From Mesostigma viride (lineage: Eukaryota; Streptophyta; Mesostigmatophyceae; Mesostigmatales; Mesostigmataceae), in NCBI GenBank assembly GCA_009746045.1, contig RPFO01000597.1, positions 22,620 through 86,619 on the forward strand: a stretch of DNA of 64,000 nt, read 5' to 3'. Positions 1-8,930 of the stretch are shown here, piece by piece; the stretch's first letter is position 1, and the number at the start of each line of letters is the position of its first letter. The notes beneath the pieces are model-generated. The model did not search any database. It was not told the DNA's origin and saw only the letters and a list, made by a program, of their open reading frames with translations. Both the position numbers and the translations under genes were made by a program.

Positions 1-395
1 GCCTGGCCGGCACCTCCTGACGTGGGCCGGGCCCAGTGATGTTAGACGCCGCAAGGCCCGCACCTTCAAAGACCAGCTAGTAGAGGACATGGGGGGCCTA
101 GGCCTCTCCGTCATTTGGACGAAGATGATGGACAAGGCCAAGTGGGCCCAGGTCGTAGAGGACAACGAGCCCTCCCCCCTGTGGGGAAGCGCCCGCGTGT
201 GCATGCCCGTGGGAGGCACGCCAGACAGCTCCCCTAGGGCAGCGTGAGGCTGTCTAGATAGATGTTGTAGTTAGAATGCTGTTAGATAGATGTAGTATGT
301 AGCTGATGTAGATAGATTAGACCGGTAGGATTGTTTGCACCCATCCATCCATCCATCCATCGGGGTTAATGCTCCGTGACTCCCCAACGGGACTT
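1..395 (+). mobile_element. LINE-B 3' end (ORF2 C-terminus and 3' UTR)
   Basis: This is a 5'-truncated copy, cut by the window edge. Bases 1-245 encode the C-terminal tail of a LINE ORF2 with frame damage; the pieces LTWAGP, RRRKARTFK and MGGLGLSVIW also occur in the longer copy at 35241-38640. The 3' UTR follows, with TAGATAGATG-type repeats, a short CATC run, and the start of the terminal hairpin (CTCCGTGACTCCCCAACGGG, 371-390). The hairpin's right side is replaced by unrelated AT-rich sequence. It cannot be functional alone. I call this family LINE-B by shared sequence within the window. Confidence 0.8.
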
Positions 396-477
396 AACTA
401 ATTGGTACATGCAGCTCCCAACAAAATGAACAAATAGTGAATGTTTTTTATTTTCATTTTCAGTTCAATTATAAATT

Positions 478-560
478 AATTGACTCGTGCTCCCGTTGGG
501 GAGTGACGGAGCATCGACCCCAATTAATTAATTAATTAATTTAATTAATTAATTAATTAA
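478..560 (-). mobile_element. LINE-B tail, inverted, with (TTAA)n
   Basis: Read on the minus strand this is the LINE-B terminal hairpin. On the plus strand it appears as GACTCGTGCTCCCGTTGGGG followed by a GGAGTGACGGAGCAT block and then AATTAATT repeats. It lies about 90 bases from the plus-oriented tail at 360-395, so two tails of the same family face each other. Only 3' terminal sequence is present. Confidence 0.7.
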
Positions 561-623
561 CGCGCAGGAGCTGCAGTCGCGCATCGTGCCGCTGATCGTG
601 GAGCGACGCGTGTTCTGGCGCCG
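561..623 (+). pseudogene. Exon-like 63-base island between TTAA tracts
   Basis: A GC-rich 63-base island sits between two (TTAA)n tracts. It is open for all 21 codons and ends in ERRVFWRR. An FWRR(YF) ending preceded by LVP/IVP is typical of BSD-domain proteins. The start (CGCAG before GAGCTG) resembles a splice acceptor, so it may be part of a host exon broken by LINE-tail insertions on both sides. The assignment rests on about 20 residues and is tentative. Confidence 0.3.
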
Positions 624-658
624 TTAATTAATTAATTAATTAATTAATTGATTGATTG

Positions 659-1271
<613 letters not shown>

Positions 1272-1490
1272 TACACGCCCGACCCTGTGGGCAAGCCACC
1301 TCCCCCCAAGAGGAGGAGGCGTTTTGATGAGTAGGGTAGTTAGGATTTTTCTAGACTAGGTAGATTAGCGTTAGGTTAGCTCGATTACGCGGCTCTCTCC
1401 ACTCTGAGTCCACCATCCATCATGGAATATGTGCTACCTGACCTCCCAACGGAGGCATGTTATAATTTATTTTAATTTAATTTTTAATCC
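1272..1490 (+). mobile_element. LINE-A 3' end, copy 1
   Basis: The last codons of a LINE-A ORF2 (PCGQATSPQEEE) are followed by its 3' UTR: GTTAGGATTTTTCTAGACTA, the GATTACGCGGC block, and ATATGTGCTACCTGACCTCC leading into the hairpin CTCCCAACGGAG with a GGCATG 3' arm. The tail is (ATTTT)n-like. The next LINE-A fragment begins directly at the end of the tail, giving a head-to-tail concatemer. Confidence 0.8.
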
Positions 1491-1795
1491 ACTCCCTCTC
1501 CCTTCTTTGCATGGTCTGCCATGCATGCAGAACAAGCTAGCTAGAAGCGCCGGGTGGCAGAAGATTGTCCAGGCTCACACGCCAGCCCCTGTGGCAAGCC
1601 ACCCCCCCCAAGAGGAACGGGCATTTTGCTGAGTAGTGTAGTTCTAGGATTTTCTAGACTAGATAGCTTAGGGTTAGGTTAGTTTGATTACGCGGCTTCT
1701 CCCACCTCCACCCACCCAGGCCCCAGCAAGGAATATGTGCGACATGATCTCCCAACGGAGGCATGTTATAATTAAAATTTAATTTAACTTAATGT
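1491..1795 (+). mobile_element. LINE-A 3' end, copy 2
   Basis: This second 5'-truncated LINE-A copy starts with CCACTCCCTCTCCCTTCTTT and the coding trace MQNKLARSAGWQKIVQAHTP. It ends with the same 3' UTR, hairpin (CATGATCTCCCAACGGAGGC at about 1742-1762) and an (AATTT)n tail. The lower hairpin arms CATG and CATG pair with each other. It was inserted at the tail of copy 1. Confidence 0.8.
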
Positions 1796-1974
1796 ATATG
1801 GCTAGGCTATATAGCTGGTGCATGGCATCTCAGCAGAGAGTAACTCGCGATGCATGGGCAAAGCATGACCCGAAATCGCTACAGCTATTGCATGGGTGGG
1901 TGTGGGCCCATCACGTAGGCTTGCATGGCCACGTAGCTAAGCTTTTCTAGTCTACACTACTGCTATATAATCCC

Positions 1975-2222
1975 CTAGGCTGGGGTGGCTTGGTGGGTGG
2001 CTGGGGCGGCAGGGGTCGCCTGCCAAGGCTTGTGGGTGACGTAGATGTCCGCCCCCCTCCAGTAGACCGGCTTCTTCCCTGCCGTCTGCCGGAGCTGGAG
2101 GTAGGTCGGCCATAGCTCCCGTCGCCGTTGTTGCTGCGTCAAGGTCAAGTCGTCGTCCAACGTGTAGGAGGTCCCCCCAAGCCGCTTGCGACGCTAGCTC
2201 GAGAAACTCAATCTTAACCGCC
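1975..2222 (-). pseudogene. LINE ORF1 C-terminal fragment
   Basis: Minus-strand coding trace of the C-terminal part of a LINE ORF1 protein. [16 protein letters not shown] is followed, after a one-base shift, by [20 protein letters not shown] and [12 protein letters not shown]. The same domain is seen at 5109-6417 and 18130-18906. Its layout (VLLTFKYMADKL, then a Q-rich [12 protein letters not shown]) resembles the C-terminal domain of L1-type ORF1 RNA-binding proteins. That is a family inference, not a database hit. The 5' end is truncated against a GGAT/GGGT microsatellite. Confidence 0.7.
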
Positions 2223-2249
2223 ATGGTGTCAAAGGTGATTGACCCCTAT

Positions 2250-2506
2250 GGATGGATGGATGGATGGATGAATGGATGGATGGATGGGTGGGTGGCCCCG
2301 GCCGGGTGGGTGGGTGGGTGGGTGGGTGGGTGGGTAAGTGCGTGGGCCCCGTGGGTGGGTGGGTGGGTGGGTGGGTGGGTGGGTGGGTGGGTGGGTGGGT
2401 GGGTGGGTGGGTGGGTGGGTGGGTGGGTGGGTGGGTGGGTGGGTGGGTGGGTGGGTGGGTGGGTGGGTGGGTGGGTGGGTGGGTGGGTGGGTGGGTGGAT
2501 GGATGG
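2250..2506 (+). repeat. GGAT / (GGGT)n microsatellite
   Basis: GGAT repeats pass into a long GGGT tetranucleotide array with one interruption (AAGTGCGTGGGCCCC near 2335-2350) and return to GGAT near 2497. G-runs of three on the plus strand could form G-quadruplexes. Open frames over it ([14 protein letters not shown]) are repeat artefacts. Confidence 0.95.
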
Positions 2507-2560
2507 CGCCGGGGCCCACTTCGAATGATCCGCCATCGAAGCCAAGTGTGCGACACTTTT

Positions 2561-2641
2561 CCTTACAGTGCCCGGCGCGGATCCGCATGCCGGCGGGCCC
2601 TAGTACTAGGTGCCGGCGCCGCGAGGCCCCACACTGTAAGG
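2561..2641. repeat. 81-base inverted repeat (foldback)
   Basis: Ends CCTTACAGTG and CACTGTAAGG are perfect reverse complements. Inside them GCCGGC arms flank a CTAGTACTAG palindrome. TTT lies just outside both ends, so a tiny MITE with a 3-base target duplication is possible. It could equally be a decayed hairpin of another element. Confidence 0.45.
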
Positions 2642-2920
2642 TTTGAGGCGTTGGGTCAGGCGCCGCGGTCGGTGCCGGCACTCCTTTCAACCCTCATTCC
2701 CGCGTTCCATTAGAGCCTCTCGCCCTCTCCAGTCTCACAGGCCTACACCCCCCGCAGCACGCCGGCCATGTGCAATCCCCATTGCTGTCTACCAGCAACC
2801 ATGCCTGGCGAACACGTACTATCGTTAAATTGCGGAACACTGGCTTCAATGGGCCGGCAGCAGCCCGGCCGGCACCCCCGCGACTCGCAGGTGTGTACTA
2901 GGTACACCCCCACACACACT

Positions 2921-3232
2921 ATTAGATTAAATTAAATTGTAACATGCCTCCGTTGGGAGATCATGTAGCACATATTCCTTGATGGGTGGTGGAGACTGTG
3001 GAGAGAGCCGCGTAATCGGACTATCCTAACGCTAATCTATCTAGTCTAGAAAAATCCTAACTACCCTACTCATCAAAACGCCTCCTCCTCTTTGGGGGAG
3101 GTGGCTTGCCCACAGGCCGGGTCGGGCATGTGAGCCTTGACAATCTTCTGCCACAGCGTCTTGTTCTGCATGGATGTCCAAAGAAGGGAGAGAGAGTGGA
3201 TGCGGTATTCAAACTGGGCTGGGACCACACAC
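2921..3232 (-). mobile_element. LINE-A 3' end (minus)
   Basis: Minus-oriented LINE-A 3' end: tail (TTTAATTTAAT), hairpin (plus strand GCCTCCGTTGGGAGATCATG), 3' UTR and the C-terminal coding trace with the Gly-Lys-Pro-Pro motif. It extends to the GCATCCACTC segment near 3200. Bases 2642-2920, between it and the inverted repeat, show no recognisable feature. Confidence 0.75.
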
Positions 3233-3302
3233 TATGACACCCAGGTTTAAGATTGTGAGACCCTGGATTTGACGTCTACTAGTGGTAGAGTAGTAGTATC
3301 TA

Positions 3303-3505
3303 GAATGAAATGAAATGAAATGAAATGACATGAAATGAAATGAAATGAAATGAAATGAAATGAAATGAAATGAAATGAAATGAAATGAAATGAAATGAAA
3401 TGAAATGAAATGAAATGAAATGAAATGAAATGAAATGAAATGAAATGAAATGAAATGAAATGAAATGAAATGAAATGAAATGAAATGAAATGAAATGAAA
3501 TGAAA
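3303..3505 (-). repeat. (AAATG)n array, tail of the adjacent LINE-A copy
   Basis: A pentanucleotide array of about 40 units has one AAATGAC variant near 3328. On the minus strand it reads (ATTTC)n and directly follows the LINE-A hairpin at 3506-3540. It is therefore best explained as the expanded 3' tail of that copy. FISFHF-type open frames are artefacts. Confidence 0.9.
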
Positions 3506-3756
3506 TTAGAACATGTCTCCGTTGGGAGATCATGTAGCACATATTCCTTGCTGGATGGGTGGAGGTGGGCGAAGCCGCGTAATCAAACGAACCTAACTCT
3601 AAGCTACCTGGTCTAGAAAAATCCTAACTATACACTATTCATGCAGCATTTAACGCCCCTTCCGCTTGGTTGGGGGTAGGGGGCTTGCCCACAGGGGCTG
3701 GCGTGTGAGCCTGGACAATCTTCTGCCACCGGTTCTTGTTCTGCATGGCAGTCCAA
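3506..3756 (-). mobile_element. LINE-A 3' end (minus), left half of a head-to-head pair
   Basis: Hairpin (CTCCGTTGGGAG on the plus strand), 3' UTR and the C-terminal coding trace TAMQNKNRWQKIVQAHTPAP on the minus strand. Its truncated 5' end abuts the truncated 5' end of a plus-oriented copy of the same family at about 3757. The pair has tails pointing outward on both sides. Confidence 0.75.
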
Positions 3757-4205
3757 CCAGGGCGGCATATTTTGACCTGGCCTACTAGTCCCAAGGACAT
3801 TGCCAGGAAGCTAGGTAAACCTGCCATGAACTACACTCAGATGTTGTTGGCCGACCTAGGTAGTGGTCCCAGCCCAGTTTGAGCACCGCATCCACTCCCT
3901 CTCCCTTCTTTGGACTGCCATGCAGAACAAGAAGCGGTACGTGGCAGAAGATCTATTGTTCAGGCGCTCACACGCCAGCCCCTGTGGGCAAGCCACCCCC
4001 CCCCCAAGAGGAAGGGGCGTTTTGCTGAGTAGGGTAGTTAGGATTTTCTAGACTAGATAGCTTGGAGTTAGGTTAGTTCGATTACGCGGCTTCCTCCACC
4101 TCCACCCACCCATCCGACTATCAAGGAATATGTGCTACATGATCTCCCAACGGAGGCAATTTATAATTTAATTTAATTTAATTTAATTCAATTTAATTTA
4201 ATTAA
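3757..4205 (+). mobile_element. LINE-A 3' end (plus), right half of a head-to-head pair
   Basis: The plus-strand coding trace starts PGRHILTWP, then SPKDIARKLGKP, parallel to PGRHILTWPGPKDIPKKVGK in the copy at 39476-41830. The C-terminus, 3' UTR, the hairpin at about 4140-4162 and an (AATTT)n tail to 4205 follow. The reading frame is interrupted near 3870. Confidence 0.75.
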
Positions 4206-4283
4206 TTGCAGTCCAAAGAAGAGAGAGGGAGTGAATGCGGTGTTCAAACTGAGCTGGGACCACTAGGTCGGCCAGCAACATCT
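4206..4283 (-). mobile_element. Small internal LINE-A fragment (minus)
   Basis: About 78 bases (plus strand GCAGTCCAAAGAAGAGAGAG to the CTAGGTCGGCCAGCAACATC segment) match, inverted, the coding region just upstream of the LINE-A C-terminus. It has no tail of its own and begins exactly where the (AATTT)n tail of the previous copy ends. Bases 4284-4540 are GC-rich with GCCGGC repeats and no recognised feature. Confidence 0.55.
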
Positions 4284-4544
4284 GGATGTATTTCATGGCG
4301 GTAGTAGAATGTAGTACTTATAATCGAATCACAGTAGTAAGAATTTATCGTGAGCCCTGGATTGGTCGTCTGGACCCCAATATTAAACGTGCCAGGGGGT
4401 TCAACTTGGCCAGCTCGTGGCCGGCGGCCGGCCTACTACGCCAGCTGTTGGCCGGCATTCGCCGGCCGCCGGCCACCGGCACGTGAAATTGTTGCCGCCT
4501 TGCCGGCGCAGCGCGGAAAAAAGCCTGAACATTCAGCGATGATA

Positions 4545-4675
4545 ACGGGCTTTATCAAACTTTTTGCGACCGTCCCGGAGATATCGCCCAAACCCCAGGG
4601 GGGTCCTATTGGCCCCGAGGGAAGGGGGGGGGGGGGGGGGGGTCCGAACCCCCCACCCCCCGAGTTATAAGCGGG
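4545..4675 (+). repeat. GC-rich repeat, copy 1 (inverted copy near 8931-9165)
   Basis: TTATCAAACTTTTTGCGACC, then GTCCCGGAGATA, a CCCCAGGGGGG segment, a long G-run and GAGTTATAAGCGGGG. The same order of blocks occurs on the minus strand at 9165-8931. No coding potential is seen. It may be a small non-autonomous element; the homopolymer lengths may be inaccurate. Confidence 0.5.
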
Positions 4676-4680
4676 GACCT

Positions 4681-4915
4681 GTACCAGGGCATGCCATATA
4701 TCACCAGCACCATTAAGCAGCGGCGCCTGCAGCTCGTAGGGCACCTAGCTCGCACCAACCAGGTAGACACCTCACGTGGCCCCCCCGCAGGACTGCGACC
4801 AGCTCAGCCTGGCCGGCACCTCCTGACGTGGGCCGGGCCCCCTAATGTTAGACGCCGCAAGGCCCGCACCTTCAAAGAACAGCTAGTAGAGGACATGGGG
4901 GGCCTAGGCCTCTCC
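4681..4915 (+). pseudogene. LINE-B ORF2 C-terminal fragment, chimeric 3' junction
   Basis: The frame DLYQGMPYITSTIKQRRLQL leads to VGHLARTNQVDTS and ends at LVEDMGGLGLS. It is nearly identical to the C-terminal region of LINE-B at 35241-38640. The RRLQLVGHLAR motif is the common basic motif downstream of the reverse transcriptase in many LINEs. At about 4915 it switches into CACCGCATCCACTCCCTC, which belongs to LINE-A. This is a chimera or a junction of two insertions. Confidence 0.7.
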
Positions 4916-4937
4916 AACACCGCATCCACTCCCTCAA

Positions 4938-4979
4938 AACGAGCCACAAGCCACGAGCCACGAGCCACGAGCCACGAGG
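4938..4979 (+). repeat. Short tandem repeat (GAGCCACGA / CCACGAGC)
   Basis: About four to five units of a 9-10 base repeat of the form GCCACGAGCC sit between the LINE chimera and the ORF1 pseudogene. Confidence 0.8.
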
Positions 4980-5108
4980 TAGCCATGGCTGACGGCGGAG
5001 CTCATAACTTTCACGTTTGAGCACCGAATTTAGCCGTGAATATCACAATCGCTTCGTCTTTCTAAGACGCACCTGCTGATATAATTTTCCGAATCTAAAA
5101 CGCAATAT

Positions 5109-6417
5109 ATGACGAGCAAACGCCTGTCGACGCAACGCAGTTTGGCGGATGCGCTCGCCCATGAAAATGCGGCAGCTGCGGCTGCAGCTTTGCCAGCCCC
5201 GGCAGGCAGCGGTGACACTAGTCGTGCACTGGTGGTCGCCCAGCAACCTCCCGGGCTCAATGCCTCGCCATCGGCATCGCCTGACCCTAAACGCGCCCGC
5301 TCCGCCGACAAAACAGGAGGGTCTTCACGCCCCTCGGAACCACGCTGTCGGCTCCAACCTTTCCAGGTCGATGATCACGACTGGACCAACATGTTTCCGG
5401 CCGATGCTCTGCACTGCATCTTCCTCGGGGACTACGCCTTGCTTTATGACCTGTCTGTGCCTCCATCTCCACGACAACAATCGCCTCCTCCTCCCGGACG
5501 GCCGCAGCTGGAACAACATCAGCACGCTGTTCGGGTGCCCCCGCCCCCAACTCCAGCACACCATCCTCAACTCCCTTCTCCAGCGCTCTGACGGCGAGAT
5601 CTGGGCTCCATCCATCTCCGCCCCCACCCTCCGTTCCATCCTCATGGAAGCCTTTCAGCAGCACGTGACCCCCCTTGCTGCTGACGTTGCAGCAATGGGT
5701 GGCCCGCTGGCTGATGAACTTCCTCACCTCACCGCCACCTCCACTGCCATTTCCGCCTCCACTGCCGACATCAAAGCCCAGCTCCTCAACCTCGACCTAC
5801 GCCTTCAAGCCACCGCCACCGCCCTTGAGAGCTTGCATGACACCGCCGGCCTCACCGCCCAGGCGGTGAAGGACATCGCCGCCCAGCCGGCGCCTGCTGG
5901 CCCGGCCGGCGATGCTCCCTCCACCTGGGCGCACACCACCGGCCTCCACCACCTCCACCATTTTGGCACAACTCAAGCAACAAGCCCTCGACCTTAGCGA
6001 GGAAGCCGACATCGCCAGGCGCAGCCACAATGTCATCGTCAAGCACTTCGACCAGCCGGCAGGTGAGACCTCCACGAGCCTTCTTGAGGCATTTAAGCGC
6101 GACATTTTTGCCCCCATGCATGCTACTCACTGGTGAGCTGGACATGTCGGCTGTCCGCCTCGATCCCCGCGCGCGGGGGAAGGCTGGCCCGGCACCCGTG
6201 CTCCTCACCTTTAAGTACATGGCGGACAAGCTGGCGTTCCTTAAATGCCGCAAGAAGCTCTCTCGAGAGGACTCGCTTCACGCTGGACGACGACTTGACC
6301 CTGGCCCAGCAACAGCGGCGACGCGAGCTATGGCCGACCTACCTTCAGCTCCGGCAGAGCGCAGGAGGGAAGCCGGTATACTGGAGGGGGGCGGTCATCC
6401 ACGTTGACCACAATTAA
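5109..6417 (+). pseudogene. LINE ORF1 pseudogene (RNA-binding-like protein)
   Basis: The most complete ORF1 copy in the window. It begins MTSKRLSTQRSLADALAHEN and has an Ala/Pro-rich N-terminus with a basic PKRARSADK patch. A mid region FQVDDHDWTNMFPADALHCI follows, then a heptad-rich stretch (ADIKAQLLNLDLRLQATATA) likely to form a coiled coil, KRDIFAPMH, and the C-terminal VLLTFKYMADKLAFLK and [16 protein letters not shown] blocks. The frame shifts near 5455, 5955, 6125 and 6275, so it is dead. Coiled coil plus RNA-binding C-terminus is the usual plan of L1-type ORF1 proteins. No ORF2 follows; a 3' UTR begins at 6418. Confidence 0.75.
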
Positions 6418-6712
6418 GCCCTGGCAGCCCCCTCCTGCCACCTCAGACTAGGGAATCCATACCAGTAGTGTAGATTAGTCAGGATTAGCCTAGCATGTGG
6501 CCCACGCGCATGTGCGCCCATAATGGCCCCCATGGATGTTGCCTTCAGAATTTAGCCAAGCCATGCCTATAATGGGACCCCCATGGATGTTGCATTAAGA
6601 ATTTAGCTATGCTATGCCTATGCATGCAGAGAGATGCTCTCTGTCGAGAAGCCATGCCCTAGCCCTTGTATATAAAGCCATGATGATCTTCCCCCCCATG
6701 GCATGCTCCCCC
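6418..6712 (+). mobile_element. 3' UTR of the ORF1 element, first part
   Basis: This matches, inverted, 17880-18125: CATGGATGTTGC repeats, GAATTTAGC, GAGAGATGCTCTCTG, and TGATGATCTTCCCCCC. The match continues only after 8438, because 6717-8434 is an inserted DNA transposon. Confidence 0.75.
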
Positions 6713-6716
6713 TTAA

Positions 6717-8434
6717 CTCTTAAACCGTTCTCGCGCCGTTTTCGTGGTACCAGTTGAAGTCCCACCACTCTAACGGACTGGGTTTGTGCGCCTACCAGGC
6801 GCCGCGCCAATAATAATTTAACGGTCAAACCTGGGGGGATCGAAAGATCTAGACGTCAGCTTTCCGTAGAGCACTTCAGACCGTACTTTGGACACCTGGC
6901 CAGGGAGATATGCTTGAGCAAAGTTAGGGGGGTACCATGGTCCAACGGGACCGACGTGCAGGAAAAATATTGACGCGCATGGCTATGGCGGTGCAAAGAA
7001 CTGACTGGTACGAGAGAATGGCTTGACGTATTGGACTCAAATTTTGTAGGCATGATTCTTAGATCCTAAAAATTGAATATCCCTAGCCATGGAAGGTTTG
7101 GAGGTACGTAGATGGGTCTCGGGGTGCTGGTCGGCGCAGCAAATGACGTTAGCGGCCAGGCAGTGATGGTGCGAGTGCTGCATGTTGCTAGGCCGAATTT
7201 TCCCAGACATCTGCGCATCGATCAATTTAGTACGTTGTTCCCAACAAGATTTATTAGCATTGGCAGCCAGTAAAGGCTCGAGGCTGCGTCCATTACTCTG
7301 GCGTGCTGGCTCGCGCAAGAAAGGTAATCTGCTGTACCGACCTGGTACGTTCTAGCCTCCAAGCGTGTTCTATTAGCCGTATATAGTTGTATTATCGTTT
7401 AAAGCTAATATCAGAGTTATTACCGAGGGGTTGTGATTGTCTTTTTGTTGTTTTGCTGCCTCTACGCATCGGCTTGTCATGGTTGGGGAATACCATCAGG
7501 TCAAGCAGATTTTGGACCATGTTTGGTCACCGTTAGCTGATGCTGCAACGGAAATAGCGAGGTAACGATTGTTATCGGTCACTAATATGGTAACGTTGAT
7601 TACCCAATGCTTTTCCTTGGTCAAGCACCCCGAGACAAGTTCTTTTCTGACCAGTGTTAGGCGTGGCTTCTTGTTTTGCTGGCCAACGCCCACCTTCTTG
7701 TTTTGCATCCATTGCATGTGAAAATCGTGGAGATACCCATAACCTGTTTGCATGGGAGCATTATACCAACTTATTCCTATTGTTTTATTCATTGTTTCCA
7801 AGAACATAGAGGTGTTTTGTCGTTCATTGGGTGTGTTAGTGATGTAGCTCCTTGCCACCCTTTGTACGCGCGCTTTAGGCCTTGATATGAGCCTTACACC
7901 TATTGTATAGCATGAGCTTGTGTCTTATATGCTGGACATGGTGTTGGCATTGCTTTTGTGGCCATCTAGTTGTTGTTTTGTGCCACTTTGGGATAGGAAA
8001 CCTATACGGCAGTTCTAGCAACCGTCCCAAAATAGCTTGCACCGTTATAACGGTCTGAGCTATTTTGGGCTGTTTGCTAGCTAGCATGTGCAGTTCTGTG
8101 ACATTTCATGCTGTGAATGCATTGATGGCATGCCTGTGATTCTAATAAACTGCCTTTAAAAGGCCAGGGCCACCTGATTTGTGTAAATGGTCTATAATGC
8201 ATTATATATGTCACCAACCCCATGTGCACCGTACCCCCCTGGGGGGGGTGCTATTTATAGCATGCATGGGGCATAGATATGTGACCAACCAAATTTCCCA
8301 AACATTATTTGATATAAAAGCATGCTTGGTTCCAAGGGTGGGCCAGAAAATCTTAGTTGGCTAGTTACTCTCAGGCGCACAAAGATACCCAAACTCAGTC
8401 CGTTTCGGTGGTTCCAGTCCAGACGGTTGAAGAG
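6717..8434. mobile_element. TTAA-flanked DNA transposon (piggyBac-like ends), 1.72 kb
   Basis: TTAA lies immediately outside both ends (6713-6716 and 8435-8438). The ends are inverted: CTCTTAAACCGTTCT on the left; on the right the reverse complement reads CTCTTCAACCGTCTGG. The match continues more loosely for about 85 bases (shared ACGGACTGRGTTTG and TGTGCGCCT blocks). Removing the segment and one TTAA restores the 3' UTR seen intact in the minus-strand copy at 17.7-18.1 kb, which proves the insertion. TTAA duplication is the hallmark of piggyBac transposons. No convincing transposase is visible, only short frames such as 7858-7496 on the minus strand. It looks non-autonomous or decayed. Confidence 0.75.
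8015..8080. repeat. Hairpin inside the TTAA transposon
   Basis: Arms of 23 bases (8015-8037 and 8058-8080) match at about 20 positions. The 20-base loop contains the palindrome ACCGTTATAACGGT. It could fold in RNA on either strand. There is no evidence that it is expressed. Confidence 0.6.
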
Positions 8435-8438
8435 TTAA

Positions 8439-8632
8439 TTAGCTGGGCATAGCGTGATAGACCATGAGGGTGCGGGTGCCCTGGTGCACCTAGAGCAAGT
8501 GTTGCTTACATTCCACTCTTGCAGGAAGTAGCCTAGAATGTATTAAAAGCCATATGCCCCTTCTCAGGGATATGTGCTACATATTCTCCCAACGGAGTTA
8601 TGTTACAATTCAATTCAATTCAATTCAATTCT
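8439..8632 (+). mobile_element. 3' UTR (second part) and tail of the ORF1 element
   Basis: Matches, inverted, 17700-17870 (ACCTAGAGCAAGTGTTG, TGTATTAAAAGCCATATGCC). It ends with the hairpin ACAT-ATT-CTCC-CAAC-GGAG-TT-ATGT at about 8579-8603 and an (AATTC)n tail. LINE-B sequence starts directly at 8633, again a copy inserted at a tail. Confidence 0.75.
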
Positions 8633-8930
8633 AGGCCTCTCCGTGATTTGGAAGAAGATGATGGACAAGGCCAAGTGGGCCCAGGTCATAGAGGCCAACG
8701 AGCCCCCCCCTGTGGGGAAGCGCCCGCGTGTGCAAGCCCGTGGGAGGCACGCCAGTGCTGTATAGATAGATGTTGTTGTTAGTAATGCTGTTAGATAGAT
8801 GTCGTAGGTAGCTGATGTAGATAGCTTAGACCGGTACATAGGACTGTTTGCACCCACCCATCCATCCATCGGGGTTAATGCTCCGTGACTCCCCAACGGG
8901 AGCACGAGTCTAATTAATTAATTATAAGCG
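8633..8930 (+). mobile_element. LINE-B 3' end (plus)
   Basis: Coding trace GLSVIWKKMMDKAKWAQVIE, the 3' UTR with the CATC run, and a complete terminal hairpin at 8884-8906. The hairpin has outer stem CGTG/CACG, a bulged A, inner stem CTCCC/GGGAG and a CAAC loop, followed by GAGTC and (TTAA)n. This is the cleanest plus-strand LINE-B end in the window. Confidence 0.85.

Noticed and set aside
2194-2713. Open frames rich in HPPT or VGGW
   Set aside because: They are translations of the GGGT array and occur on both strands in several frames.
3247-3542. FISFHF-repeat open frames
   Set aside because: They are the (AAATG)n LINE tail read in translation.
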